Assembly (NCBI GenBank): GCA_028279515.1
Contig: JANQNQ010000008.1
Coordinates: forward strand, 310,001 to 374,000
From: Flavobacteriaceae bacterium
GTDB taxonomy: Bacteria > Bacteroidota > Bacteroidia > Flavobacteriales > Flavobacteriaceae
Length of the DNA: 64,000 nt
Reading direction: 5' to 3'
Under the pieces are notes generated by a model. The model was not told the origin of the DNA and ran no database searches. It saw only the letters and a program-made list of their open reading frames with translations. Positions within the stretch are counted from its first letter, which is position 1, and the number at the start of each line of letters is the position of its first letter. The position numbers and the translations under genes are program-made. Below, in pieces: positions 44,235 to 54,326 of this stretch.

Positions 44235-46454
44235 ATGAAAAAAACTACGCGCCTTTTTTTATCGGCCATACTATTGGCCAGTATCGCAAGCTGTAAAGCA
44301 CAGCAAGAAGAAACGTCATCCTTTAACCTAAACTTTGAAACCGTCGAAAATGACAACCCAAAGGGTTGGAAGGTCTTTGGAGGCGAAGGTTACGAAACCT
44401 ATTTGGACACTACCAACGCCAAAGAGGGAAAAAACTCAGTAGTAATCCAAAATGTTGGCCGCGGTGGTGATTTTAGAGCTTGGGCCTACGAGATTCCAGC
44501 TAAATACAAAGGAAAGACCATCAAACTCACCGGCTATGTCAAAACAGAAAATGTGACCGATGGATATGCAGGCCTTTGGATGCGATTAGATCCCAATGCG
44601 GGATTCGATAACATGAGAAATAGAGGAATAACGGGCACTTCCGATTGGAAGAAATATACCATCCGATTTCATTATAAATCTACCGCTACGCAAATTGTGG
44701 TAGGCGGACTCCTTGTCGGAAAGGGAAAAATGTGGATCGATGATCTAAAGGTGACCATTGACGGCAGTCCACTAGAGAAAGCGACACTCAAAGACCCTTT
44801 TCCAGCAGAGCTGGATAAAGAGTTTGATGAAGGTTCAAAGGTCACTAATATTCCAACAGATGAGACCACATTAAAGAATCTGGAATTTCTAGGAAGAGTA
44901 TGGGGATTTCTCAAATACCATCATCCGGCCCTTGCCCAAGGGAAACACAATTGGGATTATGAGCTATTTAGGGTAATGCCCAAGATAATTGAGGCAAAGA
45001 ATACGTTGGTCATGGATCAAGTGTTGACTTCATGGATTGATTCGCTTGGAGCGATTTCAGAATGTGACCCGTGTGCAGAGACCGACCCAAATGCTGTTAT
45101 CAAACCCAACGTTTCTTGGATGGAAGACACTAACATCTCATCTAAGCTAAGAGCAAAGTTGAAAGAAGTATACATCAACAGAGCAACAGGAGATCACTAC
45201 TATATCAGTGCCTTTACTAATGTGAACAACCCAGAGTTTAAAAATGAGATGCCCTATACCGACATGGTCTATCCTGATGCAGGATTTAGAGTGTTAAGCC
45301 TCTTCAGATATTGGAACATGATTCGGTATTATTTTCCTTATACCGACATTTTAGACAAGGATTGGAATACTGTACTTCTAGAATATTTACCTCGTTTTAT
45401 TAATGCGGAAGATGAGATAACCTATGAAATAGCGGCACTACAACTCATAGGAGACGTACAAGACACCCATGCGAACCTCTGGGGCGGAGCTGACCAATAC
45501 CGTGCTACACACGGAAGCAAATTCCCTCCAGTTCATGTTCGGTTTATCGATAAACAATTGGTGGTGTTTGACCATTTCAATGATGAGATGAAACATACAT
45601 CAGGCTTGAAAGCTGGAGATATTATTACCTCAATTGATGGAATGCCTGTAAATAGGATCATTGAAGAAGAACTTCCTTTTTATCCGGCATCAAACCTACC
45701 TTCAAAGCTGAGAGACCTTTCAATGAATATCTTAAGGTCTGATAAGGATGCCGTTCAAATTACTGTTAAAAATGAAAGCGGAGAAAAAGAACAACAACTT
45801 GACTTATACAATAAAGAAGTATTAAATTATTATCGATGGTATCGAAAAAATGAAGGGCCAAGCCACAAATGGCTGGATGAGAATATTGGCTATGTAAACT
45901 TGAGCAACATTACTCAAGATGACACACGTGATATCATCAAAGAATACAAGAATGCGAAAGGAATCATTGTGGATATTCGAAATTATCCTTCTACCTTTGT
46001 GGTATTCTCCCTCGGAAAGTTTTTTGTGCCAAAAGGCATCGATTTTGTAAAATTCAGTAAAATGAATTTGGGCAATCCGGGTGAGTTTTCATTTACCTCT
46101 CCACTCTCAAACGGAAAAAATAACGAAAACAATGTCTTTCAAGGCAAATTGGTAATACTCATCAACGAGACCAGTCAAAGTCAGGCAGAATATACAGCAA
46201 TGGCCCTAAGAGCCGCACCGAACGCCACCGTTATCGGAAGCACAACAGCAGGAGCTGACGGTAATATTTCAAGCATTTTGTTGCCTGGCGGACTGAGTAC
46301 GGCGATTTCGGGGATTGGGGTTTTCTACCCAGATGGGACACCTACCCAACGTGTTGGAATTGTCCCTGACATTGAGATGAAACCGACAGTTGAAGGAGTG
46401 CGCCAAGGAAAAGACGAATTATTAGAAAAAGCAATATCAGTGATCAACCAATAA
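44235..46454 (+). CDS. S41 family protease lipoprotein with N-terminal jelly-roll
   Basis: 739 residues from ATG 44235. Lipobox ASIASC near residue 20. An N-terminal beta domain (NPKGWKVFGGEGYETYLDTT, then WAYEIPAKYKGKTIKLTGYV) looks like a carbohydrate-binding module. A PDZ-like segment (SGLKAGDIITSIDGMPVNRI) precedes the tail-specific protease core, with the catalytic Ser in ETSQSQAEYTAMALRAAP and TTAGADGN after it. It probably trims peptides or proteins at the outer membrane. It ends 7 bases before the exonuclease gene. Confidence 0.83.
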   Translation: MKKTTRLFLSAILLASIASCKAQQEETSSFNLNFETVENDNPKGWKVFGGEGYETYLDTTNAKEGKNSVVIQNVGRGGDFRAWAYEIPAKYKGKTIKLTGYVKTENVTDGYAGLWMRLDPNAGFDNMRNRGITGTSDWKKYTIRFHYKSTATQIVVGGLLVGKGKMWIDDLKVTIDGSPLEKATLKDPFPAELDKEFDEGSKVTNIPTDETTLKNLEFLGRVWGFLKYHHPALAQGKHNWDYELFRVMPKIIEAKNTLVMDQVLTSWIDSLGAISECDPCAETDPNAVIKPNVSWMEDTNISSKLRAKLKEVYINRATGDHYYISAFTNVNNPEFKNEMPYTDMVYPDAGFRVLSLFRYWNMIRYYFPYTDILDKDWNTVLLEYLPRFINAEDEITYEIAALQLIGDVQDTHANLWGGADQYRATHGSKFPPVHVRFIDKQLVVFDHFNDEMKHTSGLKAGDIITSIDGMPVNRIIEEELPFYPASNLPSKLRDLSMNILRSDKDAVQITVKNESGEKEQQLDLYNKEVLNYYRWYRKNEGPSHKWLDENIGYVNLSNITQDDTRDIIKEYKNAKGIIVDIRNYPSTFVVFSLGKFFVPKGIDFVKFSKMNLGNPGEFSFTSPLSNGKNNENNVFQGKLVILINETSQSQAEYTAMALRAAPNATVIGSTTAGADGNISSILLPGGLSTAISGIGVFYPDGTPTQRVGIVPDIEMKPTVEGVRQGKDELLEKAISVINQ

Positions 46455-46461
46455 CAGACAA

Positions 46462-47175
46462 ATGCTTCAGAAGTTACGATTAGACAACATCCTCTTTTTA
46501 GATATCGAAACCGTGCCAGAACACGCCGACTTTAATGAGATGGACGATGCTAAACAAGAACTTTGGGAGCACAAATCTCGATACCAAAGAAAAGACGAGT
46601 TCACGGCAGATGAATTTTACGACCGTGCTGGTATTTGGGCCGAATTTGGAAAGATTATCTGTATCTCTGTGGGTTATTTTACCTTTAAGGGAGACGTTCG
46701 CAATTTTCGGGTAACAACATTCCATGGAGATGAGATACCTCTTTTAAAGGAGTTTAAAAACCTTCTGGAGACTCACTTCAGCAGACCCTATCATTTACTA
46801 TGTGCGCACAACGGAAAGGAGTTTGATTTTCCGTACATCGCTCGACGAATGTTAATACATCAGATTCCAATTCCTTTTAAGTTGAATTTATTCGGAAAGA
46901 AACCATGGGAAGTGCCACATTTGGATACCATGGAGCTTTGGAAATTTGGTGATTACAAACACTTCACTTCGCTGAAGCTACTCACAAACGTATTAGGCAT
47001 TCCGTCGCCAAAGGATGATATCGATGGGAGCCAAGTAAGAGACGTTTTTTATAATGAACAAGACATCGACCGTATCATTCAGTATTGCGAAAAAGATGTA
47101 GTAGCGATAGCACAGATCCTGTTGCGATTGCGGCAAGAAGAGTTATTGCAAGACGATGAAGTAGTGTCGGTATAA
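46462..47175 (+). CDS. Predicted 3'-5' exonuclease (PolB-like DEDD fold)
   Basis: 237 residues. The first exonuclease motif is LFLDIETVPE (Asp14 and Glu16), the second is LLCAHNGKEFDFPYIARRM, and the last has YCEKDVVAIAQI. This is the family of predicted 3'-5' exonucleases related to the PolB proofreading domain (DNA_pol_B_exo2). It is likely to act in DNA repair. It follows the S41 gene by 7 bases and is convergent with the first protease gene, with a terminator between. Confidence 0.86.
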   Translation: MLQKLRLDNILFLDIETVPEHADFNEMDDAKQELWEHKSRYQRKDEFTADEFYDRAGIWAEFGKIICISVGYFTFKGDVRNFRVTTFHGDEIPLLKEFKNLLETHFSRPYHLLCAHNGKEFDFPYIARRMLIHQIPIPFKLNLFGKKPWEVPHLDTMELWKFGDYKHFTSLKLLTNVLGIPSPKDDIDGSQVRDVFYNEQDIDRIIQYCEKDVVAIAQILLRLRQEELLQDDEVVSV

Positions 47176-47180
47176 AATAA

Positions 47181-47211
47181 GACGGGGTGAAGATCAAATC
47201 TTCACCCCGTC
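47181..47211 (+). terminator. Bidirectional terminator between convergent genes
   Basis: Perfect 14-bp stem (47181-47194 GACGGGGTGAAGAT; 47198-47211) with a CAA loop, placed between the exonuclease stop and the protease stop. It lacks a clear T run on either side. Confidence 0.7.
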
Positions 47212-47238
47212 ATCGTTAGCACACGGTTAGGTTAAGAA

Positions 47239-50200
47239 TTATTCTATTACAATCTTTTTTGTTGCTTTTTTTCCATCTTGTTCGATGTTCAATAAATACA
47301 CTCCTTTTGTGAGTCTACCGATTGATAACGTATTAGTATATACGCCCGAAGTGGTCTCCATGGATGTTTGATAAACACGTCTTCCTTGTAAATCGTATAA
47401 AGTAACGTTCGCTTCTTCATTGCCAAAGGCCTTGAAACGAATGTTTAATTCACTACCATCTGTAGGATTTGGCCATACGCCAACATTCTCTAATACACTG
47501 TCACCAAGTCCTAATACTTCATTAATGGTGATGTTGATCGTTTGGTTGGCTAACCATCCATTCGCATTGTTCAAAATATCAACACGAAGATCATCCGACG
47601 CATTTCCAGATTCAGAATTCACGTAGGTTACAAGTCCGTTGTTTACATCATCTTGTGTAAAGGTGTCTCCAACATTTAAGGTCACATTGTTCAATTGAAG
47701 GTTTCCTACGGAAGAGGCCTTTGTTACACGATATACTTGCTGAGTGGCTGCCTCACTTGGAGTTGTTACCTCCATATCGGTTGAGGTCACCGTATACGTA
47801 GAACCAGCATTCACAACCAATCCATTGTTGGTAAACGAAGGAAGGTTGGTAATGGCAGTGATTCCGCAGATGGTCAACGTCCAGCTATTGATGGTTCCAT
47901 TGTCTCCATTATAAGCATCTCTTGTTGTGAAACTCCATTCTCCAACAGAATTGGTTCCAGCAAAAATAGAGAATGGACTGCTCGGCGCGACGTTACCAGT
48001 GATGGCTGGATTGGTACCGCATGATAAAGCAGATCCTGCATCGGTAAACGTGGCAGTAATGTTTTCGTTAGTACCGCATTGCTCGTTTACCAAAGTGTTA
48101 AACGTAACTGGAGATTCAATGTACAAACGGAGGTCACCTACATAGGTGTGCGATACGTTTACCTCGGCGGTTACATCAGTGATGTTCAAGTCGTCTGGTA
48201 CGTTGATCGGCGATCTACTCCATCCGTTACCATAACCAGCTCCAGAGTTATCCTGGGTATTGTTGATAATGATCGGTGCAGAACTACTGTAAGTATTTGA
48301 GCAATCTTCGCTTCCGACTTGGAAATTAAAAGGCTCTCCGTATGCACCGCTTCCGCAGATATTATTAGCACGTACTCTCCAGTAGTATACAGTTTCCGAA
48401 GCAAAACCACTTAGCGACAAGCTGTTGGTTGTCACATTTCCAGAATAAAAAGTGATAGCAAATGAAGGGTCGATTGAAATTTGCACGTCATAGCTCTGGG
48501 CATTGGCATCAGCATCCCATGTAAAAGACATAGAAGTGGATCCATTCGCATCACCATTAGTTGGAGAGGTCATCACCGAATTGGCAATGGTAGGGTGGTA
48601 TACATTAAAACGAACCCTTCTAGTTTCAGTTTCTGTACCATCATTGGCAACAACATCAAACTCGTATTCTCCAACAGTCAAAGCAGACAGATTACCTACG
48701 GTTACTGAGAAAGAAGAGTCCGCATTGGTTACCGAGGTCTTGTCAAAATTGACAGTTGCACCAGCAGGAGCATTTACAGCACTCAAATTAGTAGTACCCG
48801 CACCTACTTGTGTATAGTTGAAGTTAAAAGTTACGTCAGAAGTCGAGCAAACTGTTTGCTCAGTGTTACTTGCATTCATGGCAAAGTCAGAATCCAGTCC
48901 TGTCACTACCAAAGAGAAGTCTTGAGGTCCATTGGTCAAGGTTCCTTTGTGAGTAACGGTAATTGTATAGTTTCCGGCAGCTGGCGCGTCGATTTCGATG
49001 CGCTCAACATTATCAACAGCGTTATCACCATTACGAAGTGCATTAGAAGCAGCATTCGACTGCAATCTCCATGGGTAGTATGTATTTGAAGCATCAGTTA
49101 CTCTGATGTCCAAATCGTTTACTAGGGCAGGAGTGGTATCGTTTAGGGTGCCTGTGTTGATGTTAGTTCCTGGAACGTCTGTCCATGTGATCGAAGCAAT
49201 CAACGGACCGCTTCCATCTGAGTTTACGGTTAAGGTGTATGTAGCACCTTGGGCAAGTGATTCTTCCTGGATCAACGACTGGAATCCATCATTAGAAATT
49301 GCTTCCGCAGCAGCTTTGGCATTCATCAATCCCCAGCCAAAAACAGCATCAGGACCTGGATTTCCCGCATCATCAGCAGTGTGTGTAGCCAATCCTTTTA
49401 AGGTGGCAGCCTTCATAAAGGTACCGTTCACGTTGTTGTAATGTTGTTGCAACAATAGAAGAGAACCTGTTACATTAGGTGCCGCCATTGACGTACCCGA
49501 AATGGTATTGTAAGCAGTATCACTACTGTCGAATGAAGAGTAAAGACCGGTTCCGTTCCCCGTGATATCTGGTTTGATACGTCCGTCGTCAGAAGGTCCT
49601 TCGCTACTTCCACCATTGATCGCTACTGAAATAAGACCACCGCTTCCGTTTACATTGGCATCTTGAGCGTTGGCTACAACCAGGTTGTTCTTAGCGTTCT
49701 TGTTTCCGTTTAATTTGTCATATCCAGCAGTAGAAGGATTCGTGTTGGTATTGTTTCCATCATTTCCTGCAGAAGCAACCATTAGATAGTAAGGAGCATT
49801 ATAGGCAATTAGATCCCAATTATACGCTTCTTGCGAGTAGGCTCCCATGAGCCATGGTCCTGGCGCGTTAGCGATCGGCACCCCATACGAGTGGTTAGAC
49901 AATAGCATTCCGTTAGCAGCTTCGGCAGCAGCTTCAGATTCGTCGCTGTTCCAATCAAAGGTACGAACGGTAGCTTGTGGCGCCATTCCTTTGGCATTGG
50001 CCTGCACCCCAGAAGCGGCAATGGTTCCTGTTACGTGACAGGCGTGAAAACTGTTTCCGTCTAATGTAGTGTTTCCATCACCAATGGTAATACGCCCTCC
50101 GTATTCTTGGTGTGTAGGTCTGCTGGGCCCACCATCCCAAACACGAGCAACCATACCTTGACCTTCTAGATTAAGTCCTAAACTTCCTCCGTTGTGAAGG

Positions 50201-50529
50201 TGGTCTGTACGGGTTGAAGCCGCAGCATCGGTATTGTGTGTTGAATAGTAAATGGGCTTTCCGTCTGCAGACAGACGTTGTAATTCTGAGAAGGATCCAT
50301 CCTCATTCTGAATGGTAATAGGCCATCCATTGATATTAGCTTGTCGGATAGCTTCCTGTTTTTGGGTCCTTGCCTGTATCAGGAGGTCCTGTGAAAGTTG
50401 ATTGAGCTTTTGCAAGTCATAGTTCTTCGTAATCTGTGCTCTTTGCTCTTGATTTTGAGCCGCTAGCTGAGAAAAAGAAAATAGGCAAAACAGGAAAAGC
50501 CCTACTTTGCTAAAGTAGTTTGTTTTCAT
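47239..50529 (-). CDS. Secreted S8 protease with P domain and T9SS signal
   Basis: 1096 residues. Signal peptide to residue 24; propeptide-like coiled segment (QRAQITKNYDLQKLNQLSQD); peptidase S8 with Asp132 (RVWDGGP), His162 (FHACHVTG), oxyanion Asn256 and Ser347 (SGTSMAAP). After it come beta-rich linkers, a fibronectin-like unit near 665-745 (YDVQISIDPSFAITFYSG), a proprotein-convertase P domain near 750-870 (VSHTYVGDLRLYIESP) and a T9SS type A sorting domain (VWPNPTDGSELN to the end). It should be secreted to the surface via T9SS. Same head as the next two proteases upstream on the minus strand. Confidence 0.92.
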   Translation of the reverse strand: MKTNYFSKVGLFLFCLFSFSQLAAQNQEQRAQITKNYDLQKLNQLSQDLLIQARTQKQEAIRQANINGWPITIQNEDGSFSELQRLSADGKPIYYSTHNTDAAASTRTDHLHNGGSLGLNLEGQGMVARVWDGGPSRPTHQEYGGRITIGDGNTTLDGNSFHACHVTGTIAASGVQANAKGMAPQATVRTFDWNSDESEAAAEAANGMLLSNHSYGVPIANAPGPWLMGAYSQEAYNWDLIAYNAPYYLMVASAGNDGNNTNTNPSTAGYDKLNGNKNAKNNLVVANAQDANVNGSGGLISVAINGGSSEGPSDDGRIKPDITGNGTGLYSSFDSSDTAYNTISGTSMAAPNVTGSLLLLQQHYNNVNGTFMKAATLKGLATHTADDAGNPGPDAVFGWGLMNAKAAAEAISNDGFQSLIQEESLAQGATYTLTVNSDGSGPLIASITWTDVPGTNINTGTLNDTTPALVNDLDIRVTDASNTYYPWRLQSNAASNALRNGDNAVDNVERIEIDAPAAGNYTITVTHKGTLTNGPQDFSLVVTGLDSDFAMNASNTEQTVCSTSDVTFNFNYTQVGAGTTNLSAVNAPAGATVNFDKTSVTNADSSFSVTVGNLSALTVGEYEFDVVANDGTETETRRVRFNVYHPTIANSVMTSPTNGDANGSTSMSFTWDADANAQSYDVQISIDPSFAITFYSGNVTTNSLSLSGFASETVYYWRVRANNICGSGAYGEPFNFQVGSEDCSNTYSSSAPIIINNTQDNSGAGYGNGWSRSPINVPDDLNITDVTAEVNVSHTYVGDLRLYIESPVTFNTLVNEQCGTNENITATFTDAGSALSCGTNPAITGNVAPSSPFSIFAGTNSVGEWSFTTRDAYNGDNGTINSWTLTICGITAITNLPSFTNNGLVVNAGSTYTVTSTDMEVTTPSEAATQQVYRVTKASSVGNLQLNNVTLNVGDTFTQDDVNNGLVTYVNSESGNASDDLRVDILNNANGWLANQTINITINEVLGLGDSVLENVGVWPNPTDGSELNIRFKAFGNEEANVTLYDLQGRRVYQTSMETTSGVYTNTLSIGRLTKGVYLLNIEQDGKKATKKIVIE

Positions 50530-50558
50530 AGTTAGGATTAAATTTGAGTTAGCCGTGG

Positions 50559-50590
50559 CGAATATATGAAAGAAGTGTTAAAAAAAGCAA
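50559..50590 (-). promoter_or_regulatory. Candidate promoter for the P-domain protease
   Basis: On the minus strand TTG (50590-50588), a 21-base spacer and TATATTCG (50566-50559) resemble the Bacteroidota consensus with one mismatch. A similar CATATTCG sits ahead of the next protease gene (54144-54137). Confidence 0.35.
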
Positions 50591-50651
50591 CTCACCCTCA
50601 AGCTTTTAGTTAAAAAAGTGGGTATTTCGTCGAAAAAGATGCTAATAACGC

Positions 50652-50681
50652 AAAAAACCGAGGGATTAGCCTCGGTTTTTT
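50652..50681 (-). terminator. Terminator of the second S8 protease gene
   Basis: 12-bp stem (AAAAAACCGAGG with CCTCGGTTTTTT) and a six-base loop; the A run on the plus strand gives the T tract on the minus strand. It lies 20 bases beyond the stop of the gene at 50701. Confidence 0.8.
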
Positions 50682-50700
50682 CAATTATATGTAAGAAAAT

Positions 50701-53700
50701 TTACTTCTTGATAAATTTCTGAGTGATTACCTCTTCACCATCATCAAGGCGAATTAGATATACACCTTGCTTTAATGAAGTAACGTCAATGGTATCCTCA
50801 AGGATTCCATTAGCAACACGCTTTCCAACAAGATCATAGATCTCATAAGCCAGCTTTTGGTTACCAGCACGCTTCACAGAAATCACATTTTCTGCAGGGT
50901 TCGGATATACGCTGAACAGCTCATCACTTAATTCGTCTGAAGAAATCTCTTCAAGACTTCCAAGGTATTCAATGTTGTCAGATCGGGTTGAAGCTCCATT
51001 AGAAGCAACGATCTTCACCGCATCGATGTACACTTGGTCTGCATTACCACTTGCATCGCACTGAATTCTAAACTGTGCGTTGCTTGCAAAGTTGTACTGC
51101 GACTTATTGATGACAACAGTACCATCATAGAAATTGTTGTTTTCGATATCAACACCTCTAGTATAGGTCTTTACAGTTTGCCAAGACGAACCATTGTAGA
51201 AACGCACCCAGAAATCTTCACCACTTTCTAAACTATATACATAGAATTTAAAGGTGATCTCGATTTGATCGTATGAAGAAACGTCAAAGGTTTGTGAGGT
51301 CATAGCCGAAGCGGTACCTGAGTTATCTCTTAAACGGATTGAATAGTTTCCTTCAGCAGAACGAGAACCAGAGTAGCGGTAGCAATCGCTTCCACCATCA
51401 CTCCATCCGTCCCATCCAGATTCGAAGAACCCTTCGGTCAATACTACGTCAGTGACAATTGGTGTAGCTGTTGTCGTTACATTCACTGTATTGCTAGACG
51501 CTGAAACATTTCCGGCAAAGTCTTTCGCCTGTACCGAGAATGAATAGGCAGTTTCTGCGGTTAAGCCTGAAATGCTCGCTGAGGTATTGGCCGTAGAAGT
51601 TACCAACGTACCACCTTGGTAAACATCGTATTCTGAAACGCCAACATTATCGGTTGAAGCGGTCCAAGAAAGATCAACCGTAGTATCGGTTACGTTGCTA
51701 GCAGCCAATGCAGTCGGCGCACTTGGAGCTTCGTTATCTGGAACTGGAGCAGCGATCACAACCGTGTAATCTTCTACTTCACCATAGCTAAAAGTTTCAC
51801 AAGGAGATGGTACTCCATTGTACTTCATTGAAACACGCATTCTAGTAGCAGTTTCAGTGGCACTTTGAGGTACCGTAAACGAACCGCTCACTGGTGTGCT
51901 TTGTGTTGCAGATTGTGTCCAAACTTGCTCTCCTGCATCAGCGAAATCTCCATCATGATTGTAATCGATCCAAACGCTGTATCCTTCAGAGTACACAGTA
52001 CCGGTCCATGTTGGTGTCACGGTAATGGTGTTTGAAACTCCTTTTGTCAATACAGTTGAAAGGCTTGTGAAATCAGTGTAACCGTTTCCAGAACCAGAAG
52101 CGTTATCGATGCTTCCGATCTTCACATTTCCGATGAACTCGTCGTTTACGTTGTTTCCTTTAGAGGCACAGTATACTAAGACCACTTCGGTCGTAGTAAA
52201 GTTTGTCGAAGCACTAAAGGCCGAAGAAGATCCGTCACCACATTTACTAGCAACTTGTACTTCGTATTGTGTTTCAGGTGATAATCCTTCAACCGTAGTT
52301 GAGACGCCTGATACTGCGTTGGTCGTCCAAGCAGTGGTTCCTACTGCGCGATATCTTACATCATAGGCCGCTCCGTCAACTTTTCCCCATGAAACAGTTG
52401 CCTTGTCAGAATCGATGTTAGAAACCACTACATTTTGTGGTGTAGTAGCATTACAAACGATTGGCTCGGCAGTTACGCCTGTAGCGATCAACGCAAAGTT
52501 TTGAACACCATCAGTTAGTGTTCCTTTGTGCGTGATGGTAATAGTGTAATCACCCAATGCTCCATCTACTTGGATCTTTTCGATGTTATCAACCAAGTTG
52601 TCACCTTTAATGGCGCCAGCACTTGGGTTGGCAACGTCAAGCTTCCAAGGGAAATATGTAGTTCCGTCTTTGGTGATTCTGATATCAAGGTCATTTACCA
52701 AAGCTGGTGTAGAAAGGTCTACAATGTTTTCTAAGATCTGTCCGGCAGGGTCTGTCCAAGAAATAGAAACCATTAATGGCTCAGTACCACTGGCGGTTAC
52801 AGTTCTTGTGATGGTTTGTCCTTGCGCTAACGCTTCCTCAGAAATGATAGCAGACGTATTGTTGTTCGTAATGGCATTGGCAGCTCTTTCAGCATTAATA
52901 AGTCCCCATCCAAACTCGTAGTCTGGTCCAGGAGTGTCACCTGCTTCATCAGCTGTATGCAGAGCCAATCCTTTTAGGGTTGCAGCACGCATGAAGTTGC
53001 CATTTACGTTGTTGTAGTGTTGTTGTAAAAGGATCAATGTTCCTGCTACGCTAGGAGAGGACATTGAAGTTCCTGATTTGTTTCCGTAAGATGTATTGCT
53101 TCCAGAAGTTGCTGAGTAAACGCTAACACCTTTACCAACGATGTCTGGTTTGATACGACCGTCATCGGTAGGTCCCCAGCTACTAAAATTGGACATCACT
53201 ACATCGCTTGGTCCTGTGTAGTTGTCTACACCATTTACGGCACCTACCATCATTGAGTTCTTGGCAGTTGAGATACCTATTAATAGATCATAGCCACCTT
53301 TTCCGTTGATAGTGTTTGCAAATCCGCGGTCGTTTCCGCAGGCATTCACGTGCAAGTAATAAGGTGCATTGTACTGTACTTCGTCCCAATCTTTTGATTG
53401 TTGACTGTACTTTCCGATCATATAATCGGCAGCCACTACTTGTCCAAACTGGTTTACAATGATTGGCCCGTACGAGTGGTTAGATACCAAGATACCATCG
53501 GCAGCTGCACCTACAGCTTCGGCAATGTCATTGTTGGTATCATAGTTCCAACAGTTGGCTTTGTAAGCCATACCGCGGCTACCATTGTTAGGAACATCCG
53601 ATCCGATCATGGTTCCAGTTACGTGGTTAGCATGGTCAGAGATGCCAGTAGCACCATCTTTTTGTACAGAACGTCCAGAGAATGATTCGTGTGAATGTCT

Positions 53701-54108
53701 GATGGCTCCGCCATCCCAAACCGCAACGGTCATATTTTCACCGTTGAGGTCCAATCCGAGTGATCCACCGGTGTACAATCGGTCGGCGCGTGCAGTTGTC
53801 GCAGCACCATTGTTACGCGTACCGTAGTACACTGGGTTTCCTTCATCATCTAAGTGATGTAGAATGGCAATAGTTCCATCGGGATATTCGATGCGTTCCT
53901 GCCATCCGTAGATTTTAGCAGCAGCTAGTGCTTGCTCTTTTTGCGCTAAGGCTTTTTGGGCTAGTTGGGTCTCTAATAAGCTGAGTTTTTGCTGGTCATA
54001 GCTACGAGAAATATCTTGTCTTTGCTTAGAAGTTTGTGCAAAGCCAACAGAAGCTGTCAACAAAAGGGCTATTAGAAAAGACCACTTAGGGAGTAAAAGT
54101 CTTTTCAT
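50701..54108 (-). CDS. Secreted S8 protease with FnIII/GEVED modules and T9SS signal
   Basis: 1135 residues. Signal peptide (ends ASVGFAQT); coiled propeptide-like segment; S8 domain with Asp132 (AVWDGGA), His159 (HANHVTG) and Ser348 (SGTSMSSP). Then FnIII (about 555-640), GEVED (about 650-780; [10 protein letters not shown]-type segment and [12 protein letters not shown]), a second FnIII, a jelly-roll of about 140 residues (ESGWDGWSDGGSDC, no equivalent in the other proteases here) and a T9SS sorting domain (VYPNPAENVISVKR). Should be a surface or secreted protease. Substrates unknown. Confidence 0.92.
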   Translation of the reverse strand: MKRLLLPKWSFLIALLLTASVGFAQTSKQRQDISRSYDQQKLSLLETQLAQKALAQKEQALAAAKIYGWQERIEYPDGTIAILHHLDDEGNPVYYGTRNNGAATTARADRLYTGGSLGLDLNGENMTVAVWDGGAIRHSHESFSGRSVQKDGATGISDHANHVTGTMIGSDVPNNGSRGMAYKANCWNYDTNNDIAEAVGAAADGILVSNHSYGPIIVNQFGQVVAADYMIGKYSQQSKDWDEVQYNAPYYLHVNACGNDRGFANTINGKGGYDLLIGISTAKNSMMVGAVNGVDNYTGPSDVVMSNFSSWGPTDDGRIKPDIVGKGVSVYSATSGSNTSYGNKSGTSMSSPSVAGTLILLQQHYNNVNGNFMRAATLKGLALHTADEAGDTPGPDYEFGWGLINAERAANAITNNNTSAIISEEALAQGQTITRTVTASGTEPLMVSISWTDPAGQILENIVDLSTPALVNDLDIRITKDGTTYFPWKLDVANPSAGAIKGDNLVDNIEKIQVDGALGDYTITITHKGTLTDGVQNFALIATGVTAEPIVCNATTPQNVVVSNIDSDKATVSWGKVDGAAYDVRYRAVGTTAWTTNAVSGVSTTVEGLSPETQYEVQVASKCGDGSSSAFSASTNFTTTEVVLVYCASKGNNVNDEFIGNVKIGSIDNASGSGNGYTDFTSLSTVLTKGVSNTITVTPTWTGTVYSEGYSVWIDYNHDGDFADAGEQVWTQSATQSTPVSGSFTVPQSATETATRMRVSMKYNGVPSPCETFSYGEVEDYTVVIAAPVPDNEAPSAPTALAASNVTDTTVDLSWTASTDNVGVSEYDVYQGGTLVTSTANTSASISGLTAETAYSFSVQAKDFAGNVSASSNTVNVTTTATPIVTDVVLTEGFFESGWDGWSDGGSDCYRYSGSRSAEGNYSIRLRDNSGTASAMTSQTFDVSSYDQIEITFKFYVYSLESGEDFWVRFYNGSSWQTVKTYTRGVDIENNNFYDGTVVINKSQYNFASNAQFRIQCDASGNADQVYIDAVKIVASNGASTRSDNIEYLGSLEEISSDELSDELFSVYPNPAENVISVKRAGNQKLAYEIYDLVGKRVANGILEDTIDVTSLKQGVYLIRLDDGEEVITQKFIKK

Positions 54109-54275
54109 ATTAATTCAAGGTTTTTTTAATCGGTAGCGAATATGTCATTTTTATTTAACACAGCATTAACATTTTTGATTTTTTCGATGAACGGACTTTT
54201 TTACCCCCTAAAATCTTATGCATGAGCAACGTATTTACGCACAGCAAGTTATGCTTGCATAATAAATAAATGCAT

Positions 54276-54303
54276 AAAAAAACCCGGGTTTTTAGCCCGG
54301 GTT
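54276..54303 (-). terminator. Terminator of the third S8 protease gene
   Basis: Stem AACCCGGG/CCCGGGTT (54281-54288 with 54296-54303) with a seven-base loop. On the minus strand it is followed by a T run (plus-strand A run 54276-54282). It lies 24 bases beyond the stop. Confidence 0.85.
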
Positions 54304-54326
54304 CTGTGTTAATATAAGGTTGTCAA

